64,000 nucleotides of DNA from JAUUZQ01 sp964538375. Its GTDB lineage: Bacteria; Bacteroidota; Bacteroidia; Bacteroidales; GCA-2748055. This document shows, piece by piece, positions 1 through 9,931 of the stretch (position 1 is the stretch's first letter; every line of letters starts with the position of its first letter). The stretch spans positions 248,001 to 312,000 of the forward strand of contig CAZIFQ010000001.1 in NCBI GenBank assembly GCA_964538375.1. Direction: 5' to 3'. A program made the translations under genes and the position numbers. Under the pieces are notes generated by a model, which was given only the letters and a program-made list of their open reading frames with translations, did no database searches and had not been told where the DNA came from.

Positions 1-891
1 CATCTTCACGTTTAGCGTGTTATCTGTAGCGTTGTAAGTTATTTTGTAGGTCCCCGGAGCATTGTAGAACAGCAATCCATTGAGATTATAAAAACCACCC
101 TCATCTTCGTCACTTACCCATGGTGTTGGGATAGAAGCGGCTTCATGACTTATCATCTCAAAGGTATATTCAGTCGTTCCTTCAGGGTAGGCAACATAAC
201 CGGGATAGTTTTCCCACATCACATATTCATTGTTGCCATAGGTCCACCAATCTGTATATACCAGATTCTCTGGAATGCTTGTATAGTCGACAACTGCATT
301 CACTGGCAGCACGTCTTTTGTCTGACCAAGGATGGCCAGGGAAACACCCCATCCATCGTCACCTCCATCTCCCGCAAACACAGCATCTTCAATGGTATAA
401 ATGTGAGATTCCGTTTCACTTTGGGTCATCAGGAAAGCAGTTGTGGGATCATACCAGTTACCTGTAGCCTCGCCTACAGTTACATTATTTGCAAATAAGT
501 ACATGTTAACTACATCAGATATTTGAGCAACCAACGTTTTGCTGGCAGTTCCATTATCTGAACCTGTTGCAGATATGATAATATCGTAAGATGATTCATC
601 CAGGCTTGAGGGAATATTAAAGGCATACTCTAAATCATATTCAGTTGGATAGGGCTCATCTAAATTAATAGTCCGATTCAGACTAAATGCTGCTTGTTCC
701 ACTGAGACCGACATGATCCCTTCTGGATGTGTAATTGTTGCATTGATCGTGTCAGATCCCCCTTTGAACACCACCAGGGTTTCCTGATCTAAGGTGATGG
801 TTGGAGGTATTTCTTCTTTAACACATGAAAAAAAACCTATTCCAACAATGACTAAGACCAGAATTAACGGTAAGTGAATTAATTTTTTCAT
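1..891 (-). CDS. SusE/SusF-like outer-membrane lipoprotein (3' end outside window)
   Basis: The frame is open for 297 codons from an ATG at 891 to the left edge, so the C-terminus is missing. The N-terminus is a lipoprotein signal: a basic start, a hydrophobic stretch at residues 7-21 and a lipobox ending in Cys23. Cys23 is followed by V-K-E-E, which fits the K-(D/E)2 surface-export signal known from Bacteroidota lipoproteins, so I infer a surface location. About residues 30-125 look like an Ig/cadherin-type beta domain. The segment that follows, with a YLFANNVT start and a GTYKITYN pattern near the end, resembles the starch- or glycan-binding domains of SusE/SusF proteins. It is transcribed away from the hybrid regulator at 1000, so any susC/susD partners would lie left of the window. 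The family assignment rests on pattern only; it could be another surface glycan-binding protein. Confidence 0.7.
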   Translation of the reverse strand, partial: MKKLIHLPLILVLVIVGIGFFSCVKEEIPPTITLDQETLVVFKGGSDTINATITHPEGIMSVSVEQAAFSLNRTINLDEPYPTEYDLEYAFNIPSSLDESSYDIIISATGSDNGTASKTLVAQISDVVNMYLFANNVTVGEATGNWYDPTTAFLMTQSETESHIYTIEDAVFAGDGGDDGWGVSLAILGQTKDVLPVNAVVDYTSIPENLVYTDWWTYGNNEYVMWENYPGYVAYPEGTTEYTFEMISHEAASIPTPWVSDEDEGGFYNLNGLLFYNAPGTYKITYNATDNTLNVKM

Positions 892-999
892 GAAATCAAT
901 TATTTAGTTAAATAAATATAAATTACTTCGTATATCTTTATATTTTAGATATATGCGATTGTTCATAAACAAAAATAAACGAATTGGAGAATTTCCGTT

Positions 1000-3900
1000 A
1001 TGAATATTTCACACGTCATTCTTAAATTTTCATCAAAGATATTTTACCAGTTTATAGGGTTTCTGGTAACAATTTCTCTCTGTCTGTTATTTTCAGAAGC
1101 TGAATGTTCTGTAAATAAAATTGACTTTCGCAGAATTACCAGTAACAGTGGTTTGTCATCAGAAGAGATAAGAAATATATTTCAGGACAGTGAAGGGTAT
1201 ATGTGGTTTCTTACCCTTGAAGGATTGAATAAATATGATGGATATAATGTTACGGTGTTCAAAAAAAATTCAGGTGATATTAATTTCCCCACCTCAGCTT
1301 TTGAATGTGTGTGTGAAGATTCCTTAAGCAGAATCTGGCTGGGAACCGCAGAGCTAGGAATTGTGATATTTGACAAAAAAAGCAACAATGTTCTTAGTTT
1401 TGAAGATATTTCAACTACCGGACGACTTCCCGAGAAGAGTATTCGTTCCCTGATGTATGATAGGAACAATAATGTCTGGATTGGAACAGAGAACGGATTA
1501 TATATGTACAACATATCTGAGGATAGTCTTACATATTATAATCTTGTGAATCTTGATTCCCCAAGCCCTGAATGGTGTATTATAGAGGATATCCTGGAGG
1601 ACAATAAGGGCAATATCTGGATAGCGACATGGAATGAAGGCTTGTTCCTTTTTGATCATTCTGACAAAACCTTCCGAAACTTCCAACTGTTTGATGCTGA
1701 AAAGAGCAACGACCAGAATAACCAAATCAAATCTCTCTTTCAGGATAAGTTTGGATTTGTGTGGGTTGGAACCTGGGAGGATGGCTTGTATAAAACGGTA
1801 TATCAACATGGGGAAGTCTTAATTAACAGCACATTTTTATTTAGTAAATCTGAAACGCAAAGTATAATTGGAAATATTATCTATTCCATCAATCAGGATA
1901 TGAATGGTAGTATTTGGATCGGAACCCCTTATGGACTTTCAATTATTGAAAATCCATACTCTCCAAAAAAAATATTTCATCGTTATAAATATCAGTATGA
2001 ATCTGAGAAAGGCTTGAGCAATAATGAGATCTGGAAAATCTATCAGGATAGATCTGGAATCATGTGGCTCGGCACACTTGAGGGGGGGATCAATATGGCA
2101 CATCCAAATGGCCAGGTGTTTGAGAGTTACACAATACCTCCAGTTGATCCCCAGATACAAAGTCAAACAACACAAACATTCATTGTGGATCCTAAGGATC
2201 AACTCCTTGTTGGGGTAAAGAGCCTGGGATTTGGGTACTACGACTTATTGAACAAGAGCTACACCCATTATACTTCAATTCCACGTTTCAACAGTCTACC
2301 CCGTGATATCAATACAGTCAATTGTTTTTTAAAAGTTGAAAATAAGATGTGGATGGGCACTCGGTATAATGGAATAGGCGTATATGATTATCAAACAAAG
2401 AGCTATTCATCAATAGAAGGACTTCAAGCTTCTTATGACATTAGGGTGTTATTCCTGGCAAAAGATGGTAATATTTGGGCTGGCTCAACAGATGGATTGT
2501 ACAGAATTAGCAATAAAGACAATTTAGAGGTTAAGGCAATAGAAGCGTTTAACAACATAAAAGTTACCTCAATATGTGAAGACAGCGACAGTAATTTATG
2601 GATTGGAACCGCCGAAAATGGAATTTGTAAATTAGAAGACACTAAAAACGGGAGGTATATTCAAAATTTCTTTTCCGAAGAGGATAATTCAGTATCAGAT
2701 GAGATCAATTCTATTTTTTACGATGACCAACATACCATATGGATAGGAACAAAGGATAAGGGTTTGTTCAGATGCAATACAGAAAGTGGATTATTCGAAA
2801 AGTGCAATGCCTTGCAAGGATTAGGGAATATTTCCATTAACGGAATATGTGATGATGAGCAAGGCAATTTATGGGTAACGACCAATAATGGAATAGCAAG
2901 GATCACTCAAATAAATGAAACGTTTAAAACGGATAACTATACAATTTCAGATGGCTTGCAAGGCAATCGATTTTTGCCAAATTCGATTTACAAATTGGGT
3001 GATAATCGTATTCTAATGGGTGGTTATTATGGATTTAATGCTTTTTATCCGGAAACGATAAATGAAAACAAATATATCGCACCAACCGTAATTACGGCCA
3101 TAAAAATCAATAATGAAGATTTTGATCATAGAAAGGATAACAAAAGAATATTCGGACACAATGAGAGTAGTATAACATTCGAGTTTTCTTCCTTATCATT
3201 CTACAAATCAGAAAAAAATATCTTCTCGTACAAGCTAGAAGGTTTGGATCAGAATTGGACCATTACCAATGCCGAAAAAAGAGATGTAAGATACACCAAA
3301 CTGCCTCCAGGTGATTATAACTTTTTATTGTTATCAGCAAATAGCAGCGAGGTTTGGAATGAAGAACCTGTATCATTTGAGTTTAAAATACTGCCTGCTC
3401 CATACAAAACCTGGTGGGCATATTTTATTTATGTATTTGTATTTCTATCCATCATAATACTAATATTTCGTTACCAAATACGAAAACAAAAAATCATTAG
3501 AAACCTGGAAATCGAAAAGATTCAACATGAAAAAACAGAGAAACTTAATGATTACAAGCTTCACTTTTTTACAAATATCTCACATGAAATATTAACCCCT
3601 CTTTCAATTATAATGGGTGCTGTTAGCATTTTAAAAAAGAAAACCAGAAAAGGGGTGGATGAAATTGATATAATGGAGCGTAATTTATTAGGCCTTAAAC
3701 AACTGTTAAGGCAATTACTTGACTTCAGAAAAATGGAGAGTGGGCATCTTAAACTTAAAGTTAGAGAAGGTAATTTGGTAACAGTAATACAATCCATTAT
3801 TATCAATTTTAAACCACTTTTGCAAAGTAAAAACATTGACTTGCATTTTGAATCTCCAGATGAACTTTCCTGCTTTTTTGATGAAGACAAACTGAATAAG

Positions 3901-5046
3901 ATTTGTCAAAATTTGATTTCAAATTCCATTAAATATACACCTGCAAACGGGAAAGTAAATATTAAGGTGGTGAACGATAAGGATAAGTTGATGCTAAGTA
4001 TCGAAGATAATGGTTATGGTATTTCTAAAAAAGAGATGGAGGGCATCTTTAATCGATTTTATCGTTCTGATACTACAAAACAAGCATCAGGAACAGGTAT
4101 TGGTCTGGCCCTGGTTAACAACCTGGTCAAACTGCACAAGGGGACCATTGAGGTGGCAAGTACAATTGGGAAAGGAACTGTTTTTACGATACAATTGCCA
4201 GTTGGTAAAACAAGTTTTAATGACAGTGAATTTGAGCAAGATAATCTTGATAAGCTAAAGGATGAAAAGGAAGAGACGGAGCTTATTCCATTCAATAACA
4301 CCTCCATCCTTTTGGTAGAAGACAACTCGGATTTTCGAACAATTTTAAAAAAGCATCTTGAGACTTTTGCAACAATCATCGAATCGCCAAGTGGAGATGA
4401 TGCATTGCGCAAAGCCATCAAATATTCCCCCAGTATCGTAGTTAGCGATGTGATGATGCCCGATATGAATGGATACGAACTATGTGTCCAGCTGAAGAGC
4501 AATGTGGATACGCAGCATATTCCTGTTATTTTACTTACTGCAAAAACAACGGATGTTGATAGAGCAAAAGGATATGATTGCGGGGCAGATTCCTATATCA
4601 CGAAACCTGTAAGCCTATCTGTATTGCGGACAAGAATACAGTCCTTACTGCTGAAACAAAGAAATAAGGCATCACTTCCTGAAGATTTTAAGATTTCTCG
4701 TGCACCGAATGAAGCAATGAGCGACGAGAAATTTCTGGAGAAATTAGAAGAATTTCTCGGCGAGAATCTGTCTGATATCGAGTTTAAGGTACCAGATATG
4801 CATCAGCCTTTTGGGATGAGTAGTTCTTCATTTTTCAGAAAAGTGAAGCAGTTGACTAAATTATCTCCCGTGGAATATGTAAAGAATGTAAGGTTGAATC
4901 GAGCAGCCCTTTTGTTGGCTGAGAACGATTTGACTATTTCTGAGATCGCTTTCAATACAGGGTTTAACGATCAAAGCTATTTTGGCGCATGTTTTAAAAA
5001 GAAGTTTGGAATGACTCCTACAGAATACATGAGAAACAAATCTTAA
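1000..5046 (+). CDS. Hybrid two-component system regulator (sensor kinase, receiver and AraC in one chain)
   Basis: This 1348-residue protein senses a glycan breakdown product in the periplasm and switches on a neighbouring polysaccharide utilization locus. Domains in order: an N-terminal signal/anchor (about 15-36); many two-component-regulator propeller repeats with the W-I/L-G-T pattern (about 40-700); a Y_Y_Y domain (about 724-795); one membrane helix (about 803-828); a HisKA domain with His862 in SHEILTPL; a HATPase domain with an N box (NLISNSIKY), DNGYGI and GTGIGLAL; a receiver with acidic Asp1108 and phospho-acceptor Asp1150 in SDVMMPD; and an AraC-type DNA-binding domain (about 1245-1348). 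In the H box, the usual basic residue after HE-hydrophobic is Leu. The gene is divergent from the SusE/F-like gene and convergent with the esterase/galactosidase pair, which are its likely targets. Confidence 0.96.
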   Translation: MNISHVILKFSSKIFYQFIGFLVTISLCLLFSEAECSVNKIDFRRITSNSGLSSEEIRNIFQDSEGYMWFLTLEGLNKYDGYNVTVFKKNSGDINFPTSAFECVCEDSLSRIWLGTAELGIVIFDKKSNNVLSFEDISTTGRLPEKSIRSLMYDRNNNVWIGTENGLYMYNISEDSLTYYNLVNLDSPSPEWCIIEDILEDNKGNIWIATWNEGLFLFDHSDKTFRNFQLFDAEKSNDQNNQIKSLFQDKFGFVWVGTWEDGLYKTVYQHGEVLINSTFLFSKSETQSIIGNIIYSINQDMNGSIWIGTPYGLSIIENPYSPKKIFHRYKYQYESEKGLSNNEIWKIYQDRSGIMWLGTLEGGINMAHPNGQVFESYTIPPVDPQIQSQTTQTFIVDPKDQLLVGVKSLGFGYYDLLNKSYTHYTSIPRFNSLPRDINTVNCFLKVENKMWMGTRYNGIGVYDYQTKSYSSIEGLQASYDIRVLFLAKDGNIWAGSTDGLYRISNKDNLEVKAIEAFNNIKVTSICEDSDSNLWIGTAENGICKLEDTKNGRYIQNFFSEEDNSVSDEINSIFYDDQHTIWIGTKDKGLFRCNTESGLFEKCNALQGLGNISINGICDDEQGNLWVTTNNGIARITQINETFKTDNYTISDGLQGNRFLPNSIYKLGDNRILMGGYYGFNAFYPETINENKYIAPTVITAIKINNEDFDHRKDNKRIFGHNESSITFEFSSLSFYKSEKNIFSYKLEGLDQNWTITNAEKRDVRYTKLPPGDYNFLLLSANSSEVWNEEPVSFEFKILPAPYKTWWAYFIYVFVFLSIIILIFRYQIRKQKIIRNLEIEKIQHEKTEKLNDYKLHFFTNISHEILTPLSIIMGAVSILKKKTRKGVDEIDIMERNLLGLKQLLRQLLDFRKMESGHLKLKVREGNLVTVIQSIIINFKPLLQSKNIDLHFESPDELSCFFDEDKLNKICQNLISNSIKYTPANGKVNIKVVNDKDKLMLSIEDNGYGISKKEMEGIFNRFYRSDTTKQASGTGIGLALVNNLVKLHKGTIEVASTIGKGTVFTIQLPVGKTSFNDSEFEQDNLDKLKDEKEETELIPFNNTSILLVEDNSDFRTILKKHLETFATIIESPSGDDALRKAIKYSPSIVVSDVMMPDMNGYELCVQLKSNVDTQHIPVILLTAKTTDVDRAKGYDCGADSYITKPVSLSVLRTRIQSLLLKQRNKASLPEDFKISRAPNEAMSDEKFLEKLEEFLGENLSDIEFKVPDMHQPFGMSSSSFFRKVKQLTKLSPVEYVKNVRLNRAALLLAENDLTISEIAFNTGFNDQSYFGACFKKKFGMTPTEYMRNKS

Positions 5047-5094
5047 CATATCTCATGTCCTTTTCTTGAAGCGATATTTACCCTCAGGCTGCAA

Positions 5095-6357
5095 TCAATC
5101 CATCTTGAAAAAAGCTCTTATTTCCATAAAGCGCTCATCATAATGACTCTGTGGCTGGGAGTGAAATTGATGAGGATAAATATTGTAACGCTTTGGTGAG
5201 GTAATCAGGTTGTAGCTTGCAAAACTTGTTGCCGGAGGGCAAACATCATCCTGCAATCCAATCCCCATCCATACAGGGCACTCTATTTTGTGTACCATGT
5301 TCTTTGTATCAAAGTAGGAGAATACATCCAGTATTTCGTTCCATGAAATATTTGGATGCTCCAACATCCATTGATCTAGTTCATACCAGTGACTAATTTC
5401 AAAATATCGCTCCCAATCGCTTAGAAATGGAATATCAGCCACACAGAGAGAAATCCTTTTGTCATATGCAGCCGTAAGCAAGCTTAAGCCACCACCCTGG
5501 CTACCACCCCAAACAGCAATCCGTTCAAGATCTACATCTTCCCTTGATGCCAAATAGTTTAAACCAACAAAGCAATCTAAATAGATATTTTTATAGAAAA
5601 AGCTTTCCTCATTCTCCAGGCCCCGCACCCACATTTCATACTCGCGGACTCCAGAGTTATCGCTATTGCCATGGTCTCGCACATTCAATGAGAAAACTAT
5701 CATATCATCATACATATCAATCGGTTCGAGGTTTTCGGTGTAGCCCGGAACCCTATACAATGTAGCATAGTTCCCCTTCTTTTTAGGAACCTCCAGCCAT
5801 CCTTTTATGCTTAAATCCCCAAGACTTTTTAAACTTACTTCGTATAAATCTGTTTTGGCATCACTGCTACGCTCTATCTTCTTGATTTCTGGTGTTGTAT
5901 TGAGTTTGGATAAGGAGGCAATGTTGCGCTGCCAAAATGCGTCAAAATCACCAGGTTTTCTTAAAGGACTGTGGATATCTTCCGGATTCATTACCACATT
6001 GGTGAATAAGTCCTCTGTATAATTCGCATGACAAATTTGAGCTTCAATACGATAGAAACCACATTGTTTAAAGTGATGCAATGGAGCATAAGCTAAGAGC
6101 ACTGTATCACAGTTAATGGAATATGGGAACCGCATTTGTTTTATAGTCTCTCCGTTATCCGTGGCTATTCGCCACTCTATGTCGAGCTCAAGTGTTTTGG
6201 ATGTATTATTTTCAATCTTAACAGCAAGTTGAAGTAAGCTATCCTGGATGACTCCATCGCTATAAAGTTCAAAATCGGCAGTTAAAGGCTTTGAAGAGCA
6301 AGAAAACAAGAGTAAGAGAATTCCAGCAAACAACGCATTTTTAATGATGTTCTTCAT
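5095..6357 (-). CDS. CE7-family acetyl xylan esterase-like lipoprotein (AXE1 domain)
   Basis: A 420-residue secreted esterase predicted to remove acetyl groups from xylo- or other oligosaccharides. The signal peptide ends in lipobox LFSC with Cys20. Residues about 25-125 form an extra beta-rich domain, and the AXE1 alpha/beta hydrolase starts near residue 130 (PLRKPGDFDAFW). The catalytic set can be placed by comparison with CE7 enzymes: Ser286 in GGSQGG, Asp370 in GLQDDVCPP and His399 in YPHQFH. The CE7 family is also called cephalosporin-C deacetylase, so the exact acetylated substrate is uncertain. No acidic residues directly follow the lipid-bearing Cys, so I infer a periplasmic-facing position. 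The gene lies 49 bp downstream of the beta-galactosidase gene on the same strand and is probably co-transcribed with it. Confidence 0.88.
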   Translation of the reverse strand: MKNIIKNALFAGILLLLFSCSSKPLTADFELYSDGVIQDSLLQLAVKIENNTSKTLELDIEWRIATDNGETIKQMRFPYSINCDTVLLAYAPLHHFKQCGFYRIEAQICHANYTEDLFTNVVMNPEDIHSPLRKPGDFDAFWQRNIASLSKLNTTPEIKKIERSSDAKTDLYEVSLKSLGDLSIKGWLEVPKKKGNYATLYRVPGYTENLEPIDMYDDMIVFSLNVRDHGNSDNSGVREYEMWVRGLENEESFFYKNIYLDCFVGLNYLASREDVDLERIAVWGGSQGGGLSLLTAAYDKRISLCVADIPFLSDWERYFEISHWYELDQWMLEHPNISWNEILDVFSYFDTKNMVHKIECPVWMGIGLQDDVCPPATSFASYNLITSPKRYNIYPHQFHSQPQSHYDERFMEIRAFFKMD

Positions 6358-6406
6358 GAGACTAAAAACTTATAAATGTTGAAAATTTACTCGTTTAATG
6401 ACTTTT

Positions 6407-9400
6407 CTAATAGAGCTCAGAAGGGTCTTCCCCCTTTTCAATCAAGCGAATCGTGTAATGATAAGAATAAGCTTTTTTTGTCAGCCTATATGCTTCATGT
6501 GTCCAGGCACCCCAACTGGTATTACCCCCAAGACCCATTTGCTTGTAGTCTACATTCACCGAAGTCAGCTGACGGGGTTTTACATCGGTGGTGTGACGAT
6601 TAACAACATCAACACCTTCAATCTGTCGCCCATCAGTGCGCTCCATGGATTCAAAATCTTCCATAATATTGTGATGAGCACCTCCATCAATAGTGGGATC
6701 TCCAATGAACATTAGCCCATGCCCTTCATTATCTGATATAGCCATCCAACGCATATCTGTTTTGTTCCCATTCTCCTGTGGTCGAATATATGCCCAATAC
6801 TGGTCAGCTATCTTGCCAGAGTATAAACCAATAAGCGCGCTCGACTTTCTGTCCCAGTAGGATTCGTGAGGTCCTCTTCCATACCACGTGATATTTTCAA
6901 ATTCTACTGGCATAACAAGATTGTTGCCAAAACGGGGAATCTCTGCTTGATTATCATCCTTTATTTTAAAATCATTTGAAACCCTTATATCTCCATTCTT
7001 CAAAACCTCATAATTGAGAGTAAGTTGAGCTATGGCCTTATTCTCAAAATCATTTATATCATACCTGAATTCTATGGAAGCTGCATCAGCAGTTTGTGTA
7101 AGTACACTTGAAATAAGTGTTTTACGCTCACCTGCTTTTCGCCAAACTTTGGCTCTTTTATGCATGTCGTTTCCAAGATCATTATCGATAGGAGCACGCC
7201 AGAAATTGGGTGTGAATTCGTTCAGCACCTCTCTACCATTTGATTTCAGCGATAATAAAGTGCCATTGTCTGCATCAAAATTAGCGCTTAACTTATCATT
7301 GGAGATTTCTACTTTTCCACTGACGGCTGTTTTCCCATTTTCAAACACAATGTTATCTGCTTTAATCTTTACACTTTCACCATCAGATGTATTCAGTGTT
7401 TCTTTATTTGTAATATATGGGAAGATAAACTGCTCATAAGCAAGAATATGACCTTCAGGGATCATCCGTTCTGCGACCCTTTGTTTTGCATATAGATTTA
7501 TAAAGTATTCCACACCTTTTTGAGCTTTCATTTTATAATCAATTGCAATCGGTACAGCAGTGTTTGGTTCAGCGTTAACATCTTTTATTTCACCTTCTTC
7601 AATCATCTTTCCATTGGCTATTATCTCATAAGAAAAATCAAAGAGATTCAAATTGGTGAATGCAAACTTATTCTTTATTACAAAAACCCCCTCAAGCATA
7701 TCCCTTGTTTCAAAACCGATGTTCTGATATACTTTTTTAACTTCATTCAAGTGTGGTTTTACCCCCCTGTCAGGATTTACTAATCCATTCAGGCAAAATG
7801 CACCATCACTTGGAACATCTTTAGGTCCAAAGTCACCACCATAGGCCCAGAATTCTTCATTCTCCTCATTTTTAGTCAGCAAACCCTGGTCGACCCAATC
7901 CCAGATAAATCCACCTTGAAGACACTCATATTTTTCAATGATATCCCAATAATCCTGAAGATTACCAACGCTGTTGCCCATGGCATGCGCATATTCACAA
8001 AGAACCAATGGCTGCTTCGGGTTGTTTTGAGCATATTCTTCAATCGCTCCGGGACGCATATACATTGGACAAAAAATATCAGAATTTAATGGTGATTCAG
8101 CTTGTTCAAATTGTACTAATCTTGTACTATCAGTGCTTTTTAAATAATCGTATTCATCAAAAAACACCTGACCGTTACCGCACTCATTGCCCATGGACCA
8201 AATTAATACAGAAGGTTGGTTTTTGTCCCGTTCATACATATTTCTTATTCGATAGGAGTGTGCAGGAGCCCATTCGGGCTGATAGGCAATGTGTTTACTT
8301 TTATCAAAGGGGTCCTGATGTGTCGCACCCATTTCATGAGATTCGATATTGGCTTCATCCACCAAATAGATTCCATATTTGTTGCAGAGTTTGTACCACT
8401 CCTCAGGCTGTGGATAGTGCGATGTACGAACAGCATTCAGATTATATCGGCGAAGCAATTCAATATCTTTAAGCATTGTCTCCCGATCTTGAACATGTCC
8501 TGTAAGCTCATTGTGCTCATGCAGGTTAACCCCCTTGAAGTAAATGTATTCTCCATTAAGCAGCACCTTGTTATCAGCGATTTCAATTTTTCGGAAACCA
8601 ACATCCTGACGAATCACTTCAAGAATTTCATTTTCTTTTTTCAGAGTAATATAGAGTTCATACAGATGCGGTGTTTCGGCGGTCCATGTATTTACATTTT
8701 CCAATGTTATTTCGAAATGCACAAGAGTAGTTTCAGTTGAGCTAAACGTTTTTACTTCTTCTCCATTGAAAAAGAGCTCAGCATGAACGTCAATTTCAGT
8801 AATACTTGCAAGCTCAAGGAATAAATCGAAAAGACCAGTTTTATAAGTTTTATCCAAATCAGCAATCACCCTGAAATCTCGTATGTGTTGTTGATTGCGT
8901 GCCAGCAAATAAACATCGCGCGTAATACCACTCAAGCTCCAAAAATCCTGATCCTCCAGGTAACTGGCATCGCTCCAACGATAAACCTCCACAGCAATTG
9001 TGTTTTTTCCATTATTTAGGTAGGGTGTGATGTTGAATTCGGCTGGTGTTTTACTGTCTTCACTATAACCCACTTTCTGCTCATTTACCCACACATAAAA
9101 AGCAGAGCTTACAGCACCAAAATGCAAAAAAATCTCTTTGTCCACCCAGGCTTCAGGTATCTTGAAGACACGTTTATAAGAACCCACCGGATTGTAGTGC
9201 TTTTGTATTGAAGGAGGGGTATTCTCATGGGGATATTTTACATTGGTGTAAATAGGTATATCATAGCCTTTTACTTCCCAGTTGGATGGAACTTCAATTT
9301 TATCCCAATCCTTGATATTATAATCATTTTTGAAAAAGTAAAAAGGACGCTCAGGTGGAGTCTTGGATAAGTGAAAATCCCAAACACCATTCAGGGAAAG

Positions 9401-9631
9401 AACGAGTTGTGAGGAAAATAATTCTTCTTTCGCTGCACTTTGCTTATTTAAGTAAGGAACAAAAGAAGCTCTGGGATTTTCCTTGTTAATTTGAAAAACT
9501 TCAGGGTTTTCCCAATCAGCAGGACTTTTTTCATTGTAAGATATACCTTCGTATTTAGAAGAACAAGACGACAAAAACAGTATTCCTAAGAGAATTGGTA
9601 TGCTAATCCTTATCATAATTTGTGTTTTCAT
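6407..9631 (-). CDS. Glycoside hydrolase family 2 beta-galactosidase (LacZ-type) lipoprotein
   Basis: About 1074 residues, similar in size to E. coli LacZ plus a signal peptide. The frame is open to an ATG at 9676. I place the start at 9631 because MKTQIMIRIS then leads straight into a lipoprotein signal (SSC, Cys23). Domain order is that of five-domain GH2 enzymes: jelly-roll sugar-binding, Ig-like, TIM barrel, second Ig-like, and a C-terminal beta-sandwich (Bgal small-chain, from about residue 775, with NFWRAPIDND). In the numbering from 9631, the acid/base is Glu483 in SMGNECGN and the nucleophile is Glu546 in LCEYAHAMGNS. The motif FKGVNLHEH is also conserved. It is followed by the CE7 esterase gene, and together they suggest attack on an acetylated, galactose-bearing hemicellulose; that substrate is inference. 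Confidence 0.95.
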   Translation of the reverse strand: MKTQIMIRISIPILLGILFLSSCSSKYEGISYNEKSPADWENPEVFQINKENPRASFVPYLNKQSAAKEELFSSQLVLSLNGVWDFHLSKTPPERPFYFFKNDYNIKDWDKIEVPSNWEVKGYDIPIYTNVKYPHENTPPSIQKHYNPVGSYKRVFKIPEAWVDKEIFLHFGAVSSAFYVWVNEQKVGYSEDSKTPAEFNITPYLNNGKNTIAVEVYRWSDASYLEDQDFWSLSGITRDVYLLARNQQHIRDFRVIADLDKTYKTGLFDLFLELASITEIDVHAELFFNGEEVKTFSSTETTLVHFEITLENVNTWTAETPHLYELYITLKKENEILEVIRQDVGFRKIEIADNKVLLNGEYIYFKGVNLHEHNELTGHVQDRETMLKDIELLRRYNLNAVRTSHYPQPEEWYKLCNKYGIYLVDEANIESHEMGATHQDPFDKSKHIAYQPEWAPAHSYRIRNMYERDKNQPSVLIWSMGNECGNGQVFFDEYDYLKSTDSTRLVQFEQAESPLNSDIFCPMYMRPGAIEEYAQNNPKQPLVLCEYAHAMGNSVGNLQDYWDIIEKYECLQGGFIWDWVDQGLLTKNEENEEFWAYGGDFGPKDVPSDGAFCLNGLVNPDRGVKPHLNEVKKVYQNIGFETRDMLEGVFVIKNKFAFTNLNLFDFSYEIIANGKMIEEGEIKDVNAEPNTAVPIAIDYKMKAQKGVEYFINLYAKQRVAERMIPEGHILAYEQFIFPYITNKETLNTSDGESVKIKADNIVFENGKTAVSGKVEISNDKLSANFDADNGTLLSLKSNGREVLNEFTPNFWRAPIDNDLGNDMHKRAKVWRKAGERKTLISSVLTQTADAASIEFRYDINDFENKAIAQLTLNYEVLKNGDIRVSNDFKIKDDNQAEIPRFGNNLVMPVEFENITWYGRGPHESYWDRKSSALIGLYSGKIADQYWAYIRPQENGNKTDMRWMAISDNEGHGLMFIGDPTIDGGAHHNIMEDFESMERTDGRQIEGVDVVNRHTTDVKPRQLTSVNVDYKQMGLGGNTSWGAWTHEAYRLTKKAYSYHYTIRLIEKGEDPSELY

Positions 9632-9931
9632 GGTTAGTCTATCACACAAAATAAAGAACAGAATTGCTATGTTCATATTAGAATTAAATAAAACAGTCTT
9701 AAAAATTCGTCATTTGTAAGATTATTAGCAAAGGCTGTTTTTCATTTCATTAGGGTATTATGATTGGTAGGAGGAAAACAGAAGACTACAGATCCTCCGA
9801 AAGATCAAGCAAGAGAAAAAGATCTCGGAGCAATAAGGAGTTCGAGTTAGCTCCGGTGTGGAGTACAGAAAGAAGGCATCAGGTGTGAGGCGTTAGGTAT
9901 GAGGGGGGTACTTCAAATAATGATGTAAAAC
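9632..9931. other. Intergenic region upstream of the beta-galactosidase gene
   Basis: No open frame of note is seen. An imperfect inverted repeat, TCCGAAAGATC with GATCTCGGA, lies around 9797-9829, and a purine-rich word-like stretch (GGTGTGAGGCGTTAGG) around 9882-9908 resembles the short-period repeats seen in other gaps of this window. The region should hold the promoter of the GH2/CE7 unit and any binding site for the hybrid regulator, but I see no exact TAnnTTTG box. Confidence 0.5.

Noticed and set aside
4059..4502. Open minus-strand frame of 147 codons inside the hybrid regulator
   Set aside because: It is antisense to the conserved kinase and receiver region and has no recognisable domain.
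8008..8740. Two overlapping plus-strand frames (154 and 174 codons) opposite the beta-galactosidase
   Set aside because: They mirror the conserved GH2 catalytic region; the cysteine- and histidine-rich composition is typical of antisense frames.
9632..9676. Upstream ATG at 9676 for the beta-galactosidase
   Set aside because: Starting at 9631 gives a normal lipoprotein signal; the extra 15 residues would place a Cys and polar residues in front of it.
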